Assembly: GCA_021234155.1 (NCBI GenBank)
Contig: JAJEKV010000024.1
Span: forward strand, 14,794,913-14,858,912
Direction of reading: 5' to 3'
DNA from: Isoetes taiwanensis
Taxonomy: Eukaryota > Streptophyta > Lycopodiopsida > Isoetales > Isoetaceae
DNA length: 64,000 nt
Numbering within the stretch: position 1 is the first letter of the stretch; every line of letters starts with the position of its first letter. The position numbers and the translations under genes are program-made. A model generated the notes under the pieces. That model was not told the origin of the DNA and made no database searches. It saw only the letters and a program-made list of their open reading frames with translations. Shown piece by piece: positions 43,742 to 54,396 of the stretch.

Positions 43742-45065
43742 AAAACTATTCATTGTAGCAGGAGATGTCAGACAGATCGGTCCCATCACCAAACGAGGAG
43801 GGTAAACAACAACAATAAATGCATCCATCGTCTCTTCCCACTTGTGGAACCACTTCAAAGTCCTAGAACTAAATGAACTAGTAAGAAATGTAACCGACCC
43901 AGAACCCATACGATTTGTTGATGCCATCCGAGAGGGACGTCTACTCAATGACAGTCTAGTGACATGATGACAGTGTAAGATCAAACAAAATGGGGAGCTT
44001 CTTACTATAGCACACAGGCATAGTGATTTATGGGAACTCTCTATAGATGATAACTTTGCATATGCTATTACCACTTCTAGTATCCCTGATAGTACTCTGT
44101 GGCATTCACACTTTGGCCATTCAAACTTTCAGAAACTTTTAGAAATGGAATATCATGGAGTTGTCCATGGTTTGCAATTACATACACATGCCAAATTGGG
44201 TGTTTGTCCATTATGTGCCTTGGGTACACCACTGTCAATCTTTTCCACATTTTGCCACTGTGCTGCTACACAAATTCTTGAGTTGGTACATTCTGATTTC
44301 TATGGTACATTTTTTTTTTTGGAGGGGGGGAGGAGGAGGGGTCTTCCTATTTCTTATTGTTCATTGATGAAGGTATGCCTTTGCCTATCTATTGGAAAAA
44401 AAAATCCACGATATTTGATATTTTCAAAGCCTTCCGCAAACTTGTTGAAACTCAAATTGGCCTTCCTATTAAAATTTTATGCACTGACAATGGTGTGAAA
44501 ATAAATTCAAAGCTTTTCAGAATGGAAGAGCTAGATTGTTTTGAATTCAGTAAGATCTATGTTGATTCATGCAAATTTGTCAGTACTACAGTTTTGGGTT
44601 GAAACTATTCTTCCTAATATTTACATTTAAAATCATCTCTCTATCTACACCAAAAACAATTACTCCTATTGAGGCTTGGAGAGATATAAAACCATCAGTT
44701 TCCATTTGTGGGCCTTTGGACGCATTGTTTATATACTTGTTCCTCAATAAAAAACTTGATCCTAGATGTCGCAAGGTCATTTTTATTGGATATTCTGCAG
44801 ATTCAAAGGCTTATAAGTTTTTTGATCCTGAGACACGTAGGGTGTCGATTAGTATAAGTACTGTCTTTGATGAATCTGTAATAGATGGTGATGCAGACTC
44901 AGTGAATCATTCAGACAGTATTCTAACAGTTTTTCCAGATGATGATTTTATTGATATAGTTCCTGATGGTCGTCAAATTAATACTCCGATTTTGTATAAT
45001 GAGCATGTAAAAGCGCCTCAAGCAAATGTTACTGTTCTTGTTACTGAAAATGTTCTTAACAATAT
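43742..45065 (+). pseudogene. Copia pre-integrase/integrase fragment, second copy
   Basis: Continues copia after the TIR element: STLWHSHFGHSNFQKLLEME, GVCPLCALGT (Cys pair), ELVHSDFYG, then integrase core words (STIFDIFKAFRKLVETQIG, LCTDNG). The integrase C-terminus (KLDPRCRKVIFIGYS, AYKFFDPETRR) is near 44750-44850. Frames change several times. It is cut by the LTR at 45066, and the chance fusion reads in frame into that LTR. Confidence 0.85.
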
Positions 45066-45662
45066 TGTTAGTCCTGTACGTCCAAATACAGAACTATTCA
45101 TGCACACGACGGACCAGGTCAAGGACAAGGATCCACAGTCAGGCACAGGTCAGTCGTCCAAGGGCCCGCAGAAGACCAAGCCGCCGCAGACCACGCAGTC
45201 AAAGGCCATGGCCGGGACCAAGAGGAGGCGCACAGAGAAATGACGCGCTGTCACCATCTGCGCCATTTCAGGGTCTCAAGAGGCACCGCCAACGTTCCTG
45301 CAAATCAGGCCTCCTTCCAGGAGTCGGCACCGAGCTTTGACAGAGTATCTATATTGGGCCAAAGGCCATTGTACTATATATATGAGTAGATCTAGCCCTC
45401 ACGGGGTAGATGAGTTTTTGGTCTTATCTCACTTCTGCCTTCTCTCGATTGCGAGAGCTCATGTATCACAATTGGTATCCAAGAGTTTTGTTCTCTTCAT
45501 TGTGTTCTACATTGTTTTCTTTGTTTTTCTTGTTGTCTCTGTTCCCTTCCTTAGTTTCTTTTGCAAATCCCGCGTGACACAGCTACCGGATTCTCCTGTT
45601 TGATCCACGGGTCCTCACAGCAGGGCTGTCTTGCAGGAGTTCCCGAACCCAGACCCCAAACA
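45066..45662 (+). repeat. 5' LTR of gypsy element 2
   Basis: 597 bp, TGTTAGTCC to CCCCAAACA. Contains a TATA run ACTATATATATGAG (about 45373-45386) and the coding segment LFMHTTDQVKDKDPQS, ending in the basic tail TKRRRTEK. Confidence 0.9.
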
Positions 45663-45681
45663 CTGTCGCCGCTGCCGGGTC
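45663..45681 (+). promoter_or_regulatory. Possible primer binding site, element 2
   Basis: CTGTCGCCGCTGCCGGGTC directly follows the LTR. It is a loose match to the GGCGCCGTTGCCGGGG-type site seen in some plant gypsy elements. Not convincing by itself. Confidence 0.35.
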
Positions 45682-45709
45682 TGATTCTCTTTTCCTTCTT
45701 TCTTTCATC

Positions 45710-47926
45710 ATGTCTGCCCGAGCTTTCACTCCAGAGGAGCTTCTTAGCTAGACGGCGTCTCGTTTGGAGCGCCATCAACGTCGCGAAGTTGCTCGAGATA
45801 TGTATGACACTAGTTATGATATTGAGGGAGGCCATATTCGCCCACGAGCTCAGTCGGCGCCACCTACTCCTCGTGTTCACTCTCGTCCTGGCTCTCCTCC
45901 AGCGTGTAAACATTGTTCACAACCTCAGTCACCTCATCATACACCTGTTCAGCAACCTCCAGCTTATTTCCACACTCCCGAGAGTGCCTACATTCATATC
46001 TCCTCTGGCCATACTCCTTTGCCTTCACAACCATCCTCTCCCCCTGGAGGAATGAGTTATCCTCATGTCTCTTTTGGCCCTCCCCAGGTTCAGACATATC
46101 CTCAATCTCCTTCTTTTCAACAAACACTTCCAGTCTACACTCTTACCGATCTCAAACCTCATGACCACGGACCCCAAGGTCCTCCACCACAGGAACCTCC
46201 TTTTGCACATCTTCAAGATCTTTCTGCTCCCTTGCCACCTCATACGGAATCCATGGAAGTTCCGCCCCATTATGTTCCTCCTTATACACCGCCTCTCTAT
46301 GCACAAGGCCAGTCACAATCTTCTTTTCAGACTCTCAAACTGACCTATCCCACTTTTGGCAGTACTAAAGGCAAACCATTGGATCAAAGTGCTCAAGCCC
46401 ACATGGAAGAATTTGAGGCTCTGGCTGTCCTAAATGGTCACGCTCAACCTCAACTGAAGTTCCATATCTTTTCCACCACGCTGCGTGGATCCCCTCATCA
46501 ATGGCTCATGGCAAACAAAAGCCATTGGAAACAAAACTGGACTGAAATGAAGATTGCTTTCCTTTCTCATTATGGCACCACTGATGATGATCAACTTCTT
46601 CTCAAGCAACTCAATGATCTTCAGCAAGAGCCCACGGAATCAGCCCGGGATTTTGCGGATCGTCTTCACATTCTCCTCAGCAAACTTCAAGAGTACCCCA
46701 CGCAAAGCCAGATCCTCGTCTGGTTTCTGCAGGGACTTCCTCCGGCTATTCGTCTCATGATTGAATACCTGCGTCCCAAGACTTTGGAGCAGGCCATCGA
46801 ACTTGTCAATCATTCAGTTAATGTTTCCTCTCGCGGCGTGGCCCTCCAGGAGCTACCCTTCATTCCTCCTGTCATGGTACCTCAGACTGCAGTTCAGCCA
46901 CAACACTCCAATCCTCAACGCAGTCAAATTTGGTGCAACATCTGCAAATATCAAGGCCATTTGGCCAATGAGTGCAACTCCACCAATGGTCCTCATTGTA
47001 AACGCTGCAATATGTGCAATCATGCCACGGAAGAATGCACTCATACTCATCCTACACCCTTCCGGCAAAAGATGGTTTATCAAGTCCAGACCACGCCTCA
47101 GCAACAGCCGTCATATCAACCTCAGCAATTTCAAGCACAACCTGCTCAACAGTATCAACAATCTCAGTAGCCATGGGGACAAAGCAACCGTCCTCCTTTT
47201 GATCCTGCTAAAGCTCAGTGTTATCATTGTTTGGAATGGGGTCATACCACCATGGCATGCCCTCAACTTCCTCAAGTTCAAGTCCAACTTCCAGGCACTA
47301 ATCAAACCACGTCTGTACGCCTCACGGCCTATCAACTTTGGATCGCAAATGGCAAACAGGGACCTCGCCCTGTTCTTCGAAAACCACCACGCGTGCCTCC
47401 ACAATCACGGTATCAACCAGCTCCTGCAGCAACTCCTCAGATGGATCAACAAGCCCAGGAAGAGATTTATCAGGCTCTCAATCCTCCAGTTCAACCGTCA
47501 AATTGGGTTGGGTTGGTTTCACGCCAGACCAGGGCGTCACGCCCCTTGACCATCCTTCCTCATAATACGCGACCTGCTTTTGCAGTTGACACGGTCCCTC
47601 ATGCTGAGGACAAAAAGATTCACTTTGCCTCCGATCTGGATAAACTCATGCCTCATGTCATGCCCAAAGTCAGACAAAGTATTCTGAATCTCATGCAAGA
47701 TGCTGAAGGACGCACACTGGCTAATGTGTACATGCCACCACCAGAGCTCAGCAGCGTCAGGACGCACCTTCATCATCACAACCTCCACGCTCTCAGACAT
47801 ATCCGAATATTGCTGCAGAGGTGGAGCTTCTCAAAGAAGTTGCTGCTTCATTACCACGCACTCCTGCTCCATTGGATACAGCTGATCCATTTTCTCATGT
47901 GCCGTTGGAACTCCAAGAGGAGCTAG
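45710..47926 (+). pseudogene. Gag of gypsy element 2
   Basis: Starts MSARAFTPEELL at 45710, with a TAG at 45749. It then stays open to a TAG at 47168-47170 and continues in the same frame to about 47745, where a frameshift leads to protease. Order: Pro-rich N-terminus, core domain (LKLTYPTFGSTKGK, GSPHQWLM), zinc knuckles CNICKYQGHLANEC, CNMCNHATEEC and CYHCLEWGHTTMACP. Gag packages the element RNA. The stop at 47168 lies where element 1 has CAG. Confidence 0.88.
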
Positions 47927-49026
47927 CAAAAATCAAAATTCCTTTAAGTCTGGCAACTATTTTGAAATTGTGTCCTGCTCTCAAGGACCAGTTGCCCCTT
48001 CCCACGGTTTTGGTTGGGGCAGTCGCTACCTCCACACCCACGGTACATGCCACGGTGGGCAATCAACAAGTCAACCATGTTCAAATTGACGGGGGTAGTG
48101 CTGTCAATCTCATCACGGATAAACTCCGCAAGCAAATGGGCATCAAAAAACTTTATCGTGCCCCATACGACATCAAATTGGCTAATGGCCATATCACACG
48201 CCCTCAAGGCGTCACGCCTCTTCTTCACATCAATATAGGCGATCTCCGATTCCCCTTGGAATTTGGTGTTTGGAAAGCAGGGGAAGATCCAGGTGATTAT
48301 GAAATGTTGGTCGGCAGACCTTTTCTCCGTCAGGCCAAAAGTATCCATTACTGGGCCACGGACCAGCTAGTCATTACAGATGGTCACCTCAATGCCACCA
48401 TGGATTTGGAAACTGGCAAGATCATTTCGGTCGACCATGCTGAACCTTCTCTCTCAGACACCGATTCAGACGAAGCACAGAACATTTATCAAGTTCAGGC
48501 TCCTCCTGCGAGTCTGCCTCTGTCATCCTACCCTGAATATGCTGATCCTTGGGGCGAGATGACTCTTGATCAGGACCAGGCTGTGGCTGCTTTACTCGAC
48601 CCCTACCTGGCTCCTTGCAATCGCATTCAACGTATCGATCATTTTTTGGATACAGAACTTCCTCCAGACATAGTGGACGTACGCGCCGTCATGAAGCAAC
48701 CATTGCTTGATGACGCTCAGCAACCACTCTTCTTCACCACGCAGAATGCCACTCATCCTGTCATGTTTCAACCTCCTGCTCATGTTGTTCAAGACACGGA
48801 AGTTATCCCACACATTCAGACTCCTGATGTGGAGATAGTGGATGTTGGCAACAATCAGCCTGTCCGCCTTGCTGCAAATCTCCCGACCACATATCGCAAA
48901 CAGGCCATCACGTTGTTCAAAAAGTTCAAACACATTTTTGCCTGGAGCTACAAAGATCTTAGGGGTATCAACAAAAACTTGAGGGAACTCACCATTCCTA
49001 CCAAATCAGATGCACGTCCTGTATAG
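47745..49026 (+). pseudogene. Protease region of gypsy element 2
   Basis: A 401-codon open stretch (47821-49026) holds the aspartic protease motif QIDGGSAVNLI near 48085 and the flap-like region around GDLRFPLEFGVWKAG. A long acidic segment follows, and a region ending SDARPV before a TAG at 49024-49026. The same TAG is present in element 1 (10765-10767). Cleaves Gag-Pol during maturation. Confidence 0.85.
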
Positions 49027-50215
49027 CAACGACAGTACCGACTCAACCCCAATTACCGTGACCGAGTCAAGGCAGAAATTGACAAACTCCTAGCTGCTGG
49101 TTTGATCTATGAGGTCAAACATTCTGAATGGGTGAGCCCCATCGTCATTGCTCTCAAACACAATGGTAAGATCCGCGTTTGTGTGGACTATCGAAAACTC
49201 AATCAGGTCACGGAGCGTGATCATTTCCCACTTCCCTTCACAGACCAGGTTCTGGAAGAGGTCGCTGGTCATGAAATGTACTCCTTCATGGATGGTTTTT
49301 CAGGCTACAATCAAATTTCAATCAAAGACGCTGATCAATTAAAGACTACCTTCACCACCCCGTGGGGCACTTTTGCCTACAAGGTGGTTCCTTTTGGGTT
49401 ATCAAACTCTCCCTCAACATTTCAGCGCATCATGCTCTCGATTTTTTCATGATTATATGAAGGAGAAACCCTTTCTCCAGATTTTTCAAGATGACTTTTC
49501 CGCCTACAGTTCCATGAATGACCACCTCGATAAATTAGAGCTTGTCTTTCAGAAATGTGATGAGTCTGGCATTAGTCTCAATCCTGAGAATTGCACCTTC
49601 TGCGTCACCTCTGGTGTTCTGTTAGGCCATGTGGTCAGTCAAGCAGGTATCACCACGGATCCTGCTAAAATCAGTTGCGTGCTTAAAGCTCAAGCACCCT
49701 CTAATATCAAGGAGACACGTTCTTTCCTGGGCAAGGTAAATTATTATTCCACCTTCATTCCTGGACTTGCAGCCATTGCTGATCCCATTCATAAACTCAC
49801 GGGTGATGAATCCACTTGGGCTTGGAATTCCGAGGCGGATGCTGCTTTCCAACAGTTGAAGATTTTGCTTACTCAGGCCCCCGTGCTTGTTCCTCCTCAA
49901 TGGGACAAGCCTTTTCATGTTCATGTCGATGTCTCCGCATTTGCTATTGGTGATATCCTCTCATAAGCATTTGACGCGCACACAGATAAACCAAATCGTT
50001 ATGCCAGCAGAAAACTCAATCCTGCTGAGCGCAACTACTCTGCCACTGAGCGGGAGGCCTTGGGCTTAATTTTTTGTGTCCAACGCTTCCGTCATTATCT
50101 CTTAAGCAGTAAGATCAAGTTCTTTGTGGACCATCGAATTTGCTCCTTCTGAAATTGTTCATAAAGCAGGCAAATCTCATGTCGTCCCGGATTATCTCTC
50201 ACGCATTCACACAGA
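49027..50215 (+). pseudogene. Reverse transcriptase-RNase H of gypsy element 2
   Basis: RT motifs VSPIVIALKHNGKIR, CVDYRKLNQ, DGFSGYNQI, VVPFGLSNSPSTFQR and FQDDFSAYS. A frameshift lies in a T run near 49446. RNase H is interrupted by a TAA at 49964-49966 (element 2 relatives suggest CAA) and by a deletion of about 80 bases at about 50131 relative to element 1, which removes QALLYL and the following helix. Confidence 0.88.
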
Positions 50216-51587
50216 TGATCCCTCCACGGGAGTTTCAGATGCTTTTCCTGACGCTCAGCTCTTTTTGGTCACGGCCATTTCAGCAGTATCTCCTCATAGG
50301 TGCTCTTCCATCAGAAGACACCACGCTCTCTCCAGAAAAACTTAAATCCCGTCAACGTCAATTTCTCCGTGAGGTCCGTGACTACACCATGGTTGCAGGC
50401 CATCTTTACAAACGCGACAAGGATACAGTCCTTCGACGCTGTGTTCTTCCTCATGAAGTGCCTGATATTGTTCGAGAAGCACATGAAGGGCTAGGTGGTG
50501 GTCATTTTCATGGTGACACCACGGCACGCAAAATACTTCTCGCAGGCTATTTCTGGCCTAAGATGCTCACGCTCACGCCTGCACATGTGATGTATGTCAG
50601 CGTGTGGGTCGGCCCACGGCCCAATGATGCTCTCCCGTTGACGCCGGTCGCCACGCCACTTTCCTTCAGCAAATGGGGCATGGACTTTGTGGGACCTATC
50701 GACCCTCCTGCGCGGCATGCCTGACCCGCTACATTCTGGTTCTCACTGATTATGCTACCAAATGGGCGGAGGTTTGCGCACTTCCAGACAACACGGCAGC
50801 AAGCACAGCCAAGGTCATCTATACGCAAATTATCACGCGTTTTGGCTGTCCCACGGAATTGGTCAGTGATCGAGGTGTTCATTTTGTCAATCATACTATC
50901 AAGGAGCTGACGGATTATCTGCTGATACATCATCGCAAAAGCACACCTTACTATCCTCAAGGGAATGGTTTGGCTGAAAGCACAAACAAGACTCTCATCA
51001 CTATTCTCAAGAAAATTTGTGATGCTTCCCGCACAGACTGGCAAGACAAGCTACCTACTGTTCTTTGGGCTTACAACTGTTGTTTCAAGATTGCTACTGG
51101 TCACACTCCTTTTAAGTTGGTTTATGGGCAAGAAGCATTGATGCCTTTTGAATATGTTCTTCCGACACTTTGTTTTCAACTTGCTACCACTCATAACCCA
51201 CCTGCAGCTCTTCAAGAACGAGTTTACCAGCTTGAACAATTGGATGAACTTAGGAGAGATGCCTATATTCGGGTTCTTCATGGCCAACAGTTGCGGAAAT
51301 CTTTGCATGACAAACATCTGAAGACCAAAACTTTTCAAGAAGGTGCTTTGGTTTTGCTTTATGATTCTCGTTACAAAAATTTTCCAGGGAAGTTAAAGTT
51401 CAGATGGCTTGGTCCTTATCAAATCGTTCAAGTTGTACAACCCAGTGTTTTCAAGCTGGCAGAATTAGATGGCACTCCATTACCTACACTGGTTAATGGC
51501 TTTCGCCTCAAACAATTTCATACAGCAGATACAGACAGTTATAAACCTGATGCAGAACAAGAATCTGAATCCACAGATAGTGACTAA
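50216..51587 (+). pseudogene. Integrase of gypsy element 2
   Basis: Zinc segment REAHEGLGGGHFH with the Cys pair CDVCQRVG out of frame near 50590-50610. The core has KWGMDFVGPID, LVSDRGVHF and NGLAESTNK, and the GPY/F module WLGPYQIVQ. It ends ESTDSD at 51587. The main part, 50673-51587, is open for 304 codons. Confidence 0.9.
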
Positions 51588-51713
51588 AGCGGCATATTTA
51601 TATTATAGAGGCAAATTTTTACAAAATGAGGGCAGAGCCCATCTACTTCCGCTATGGGCAGAGCCCTATTTACAAAATGGGCAGCGCCCCAAAATCCTAA
51701 GATTAAAAACCCT

Positions 51714-51974
51714 CTACTCCGGGTTGGGAGCAGAGGTTATGCGGAGGATGCGGTAGTAGTTCTGCTCAGGATCCCAGCGCAGATGTAGCACCACCTACAT
51801 GGCGTTGGTCAAAGGGTCGGGATGCTCAGCCATCCCACTGCACCAGCCATCCATAGGGATGCCACGGTTGTGGCATTTCCAGAGGTCCAGACAGTTCATC
51901 TTGCAGGTGATCCATTCCTGGCAATTGGTAGGCATCGTGCAGTTCTCGTTCAAACCAGCCGCTGCCATACTCAT
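51714..51974 (-). pseudogene. Antisense Cys-rich ORF of gypsy element 2
   Basis: 87 codons on the minus strand, from MSMAAAGLNENC to RITSAPNPE, with a single in-frame TAG after TNAM where element 1 has GAG. Shared features with element 1 are EWITCKMNCLDLWKCHN, MDGWC and the C-terminus. It lies just beyond the integrase gene and overlaps no sense ORF. Its promoter boxes (TATA at about 52013-52021, CCAAT at about 52050) are kept. Confidence 0.65.
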
Positions 51975-52012
51975 GGTCGCAAAAGGGTGTCTCAGCTTCG
52001 CCCACTGCTCGT

Positions 52013-52060
52013 CTTATATAGCCCAACCGACGGGAACCCTGTCGACGTGGACCAATCAGA
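52013..52060 (-). promoter_or_regulatory. Promoter of antisense ORF (element 2)
   Basis: Plus-strand TCTTATATAGCCC is a minus-strand TATA box, and GGACCAATCAG a CCAAT box, at the same spacing as in element 1. Confidence 0.6.
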
Positions 52061-52514
52061 AAAATCGCCGACGTGGTTGCAATGCAAGGCCATTTCTAAC
52101 TTGGGAATCTTTTCTCCCGCCGCATATCTAGCCAAGGTTCTGTCTGACACATTCTTCTTTATGATATCTCACTTCGAGTTGCCAGCATTAAATGCCATTC
52201 CTTCCTTTCACGTCCGTCGGACATTAATATGTGTACCTTCGCCAGCTGTCACATCCGATCGTTCATTTACGTCTCATCTCCACCGTTCATCGCTTCTCCT
52301 TTCACTGCTTGGGGACTTAGCCAAAATTTTGCCTTTTAATCGCCTTCTCCGCATCCATCGCCACCTGGCAACATCAACGGTTTTCTTCATCACGCCCCTT
52401 CGCCACACCTTGTGCGCCCTAAAACCTTTTCGTCTATCTTCGTTTTCGTCTTCTGCTCTCCGCCCTCTGGCTTCTCACATCCGCTCTTCCAGTTGCTATC
52501 AGATGCTCTTCGCC

Positions 52515-54396
52515 ATGGCCGCTCCACCCAAATTCCCTCAACTTCAAGCTTCTGCTCCACAGGATCCGGCTCTTTTTGAATCCGTGACCTTCTCAACACC
52601 CACCTTTCGCGAAGCCCTAGCAGGTCCGAGTCGCGCTGTGGCGGAACGCCATGGGCTTTATGACTTCTCACAACTGGACCTCCCTGCACCAAATCTGGAG
52701 CAGTTGAAGCAGTTTGTCGCTCATATGATCAACAGCCCGGAAAGATACGCCACCACGGTCGATGGCACCACCATTTTGCTTACTCCGGTTCTGCTTTCTG
52801 AGGTATTTCACATTCCTCTTGCCAGACCTTCTTTATCTTGGGCTGCCTTACAGGACCAGGATGTTACTCAGTATGGCGCAGTTCCTTATCAAGCCAACAT
52901 GCATCGACTCATCAACATTGCAAAGCCCCATGATACTTTTGTAAAGTTTCTATGGCGAAAATTCTATGGGTATTCCATCAAAAATACCCATATCAATAAA
53001 CAGTTTTATACCCTTGTCATTATGGCCGTAAATTCCACCCATCCTATTGATTGGCCACAAATCTTGTTCCTCAGACTTCTCCATGAAATTGATCGCATCC
53101 GTGCTGCACCTTCTTCTGGCTTAGACACTGCTATGGGTGCTCACCTCCAGGCCCTCATCCGTCATTATATACCTGTCACCCGCCAAGGGTCCCCTTCCAC
53201 TTCTCGTGCATCCACTCATCAATCCCTTTCATTCCCTTCCTCAAAACCAGCAAGCTGAAACTTCACGGCCTCCTCTTTCTCCTGGTCATATTCAAACTCA
53301 AGAAAAGCATATTTCTGTCTCCTCTTCCTCCACGGAAACTACACCTTCAACTTCTCATCATGCTTCTCAGATGTCACAGACCCATCACCACCAGGGCCCT
53401 GCACTTCCACCTTCTCGGCAGCTCCTGTATCAATATCAGCAAGATGTCCAAGCAGTAGTCCTCAAACTCTAGGACTCGCAAGAAGTCTTCATGAATGGTG
53501 TTCAAGCCTACATGGAGCCCACGGAAGCAGTTCAAAGGGATCTCCAAGCTGCCACCACGCAAGTTCAATCCCTGGAAGACAAACTTCAAGAAAAGCACAA
53601 GGCTCTTTTACGGGCCCGTGAAGATCTCAAGACTGCACACGATCAGACCAGCCTGCTTGCTGATCAACAGGCTCAATTACAATCCACCATTCAGGAATTG
53701 CTGGAGCAGGTCAAAGCCAAGGATAGCCTCCTGGGCGACAAGGATGACCTTGCAAAACTTCACACCATGTACACAGAGCTCTCTCAAAATTACAACACTC
53801 ATCTTCAAGAGCTCAAGGAGTGCAAGGAGCAGCTCCCCTCTCTCCAAGACCAATTGACCACGCTGCAAAATCAGGTCACATCTCTTCAGACTCAGCTTAC
53901 AGAAGCACAGAAACAAAAAATAATTGATGATGCAGAGATTGCCACGTTTCAACTCCATACTCCTGGGCAATCCTCTTCACATGGCACGCTCTCTCATAAA
54001 CGGGTCCGTAATCAGTCACGTCTCCTGCTAGAAAAGGATAATCAGATCCGCGACCTTGAACATCAGCTCCAGCAAGCTGTTCAATCCGAAGAAGAAGCCC
54101 AAAATAAACAAGAGGGCTATATTGATATTGCTAGCCGCATTCCTGTGGATTTCTCTACTCCTACCAGTTATCTGGGTTACGTGGTTGCCCGATGCCACCT
54201 TTTCCTTCTGAAGTGGTATGCGGCAGACGGCCAGGTTAATGCCCAGCCACTACGCAGTGCGGATTTTCTACGGATCTGGCCGGAACTTTCTGTCGAAGAC
54301 AAAGGTCTCCTATGTGCTCTCTTAGTCTTTGATCAAATCAACTGTGAAGATCCTAATTTGGTAATCTTCCGAGTTGTTCAGCCGATGGCCTATATG
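52515..54396 (+). pseudogene. Sense extra ORF downstream of integrase (element 2)
   Basis: Starts MAAPPKFPQLQ. It has an N-terminal globular domain (LPAPNLEQLKQF, LLSEVFHIPL, FVKFLWRKFYGYSIKNTH) to about 53150, a frameshift near 53250, then a TAG at about 53470 where element 1 has CAG. A coiled coil follows (about 53500-53920, with repeated LQ and DQ heptads) and a C-terminal domain (SVEDKGLLCALLVFDQINCEDP, RVVQPMAY), cut at 54396. The product may be a structural or nucleic-acid-associated protein of the OTA element; function is unknown. Confidence 0.7.

Larger units (their letters stand above)
45066..54396 (+). mobile_element. OTA-type Ty3/gypsy LTR element 2 (3' truncated)
   Basis: Same family as element 1, plus strand: LTR 45066-45662, gag, protease, RT-RNase H, integrase, antisense ORF, sense extra ORF. 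Homology with element 1 stops at 54396 inside the extra ORF, where the minus-strand chromovirus begins. The rest of the ORF and the 3' LTR are missing. Inserted into copia. Confidence 0.92.

Noticed and set aside
44569-45243. A 224-codon fusion protein of copia integrase and an LTR-encoded basic tail
   Set aside because: The reading frame crosses an LTR insertion boundary by chance; the LTR part is coding in its own element, and copia is decayed.
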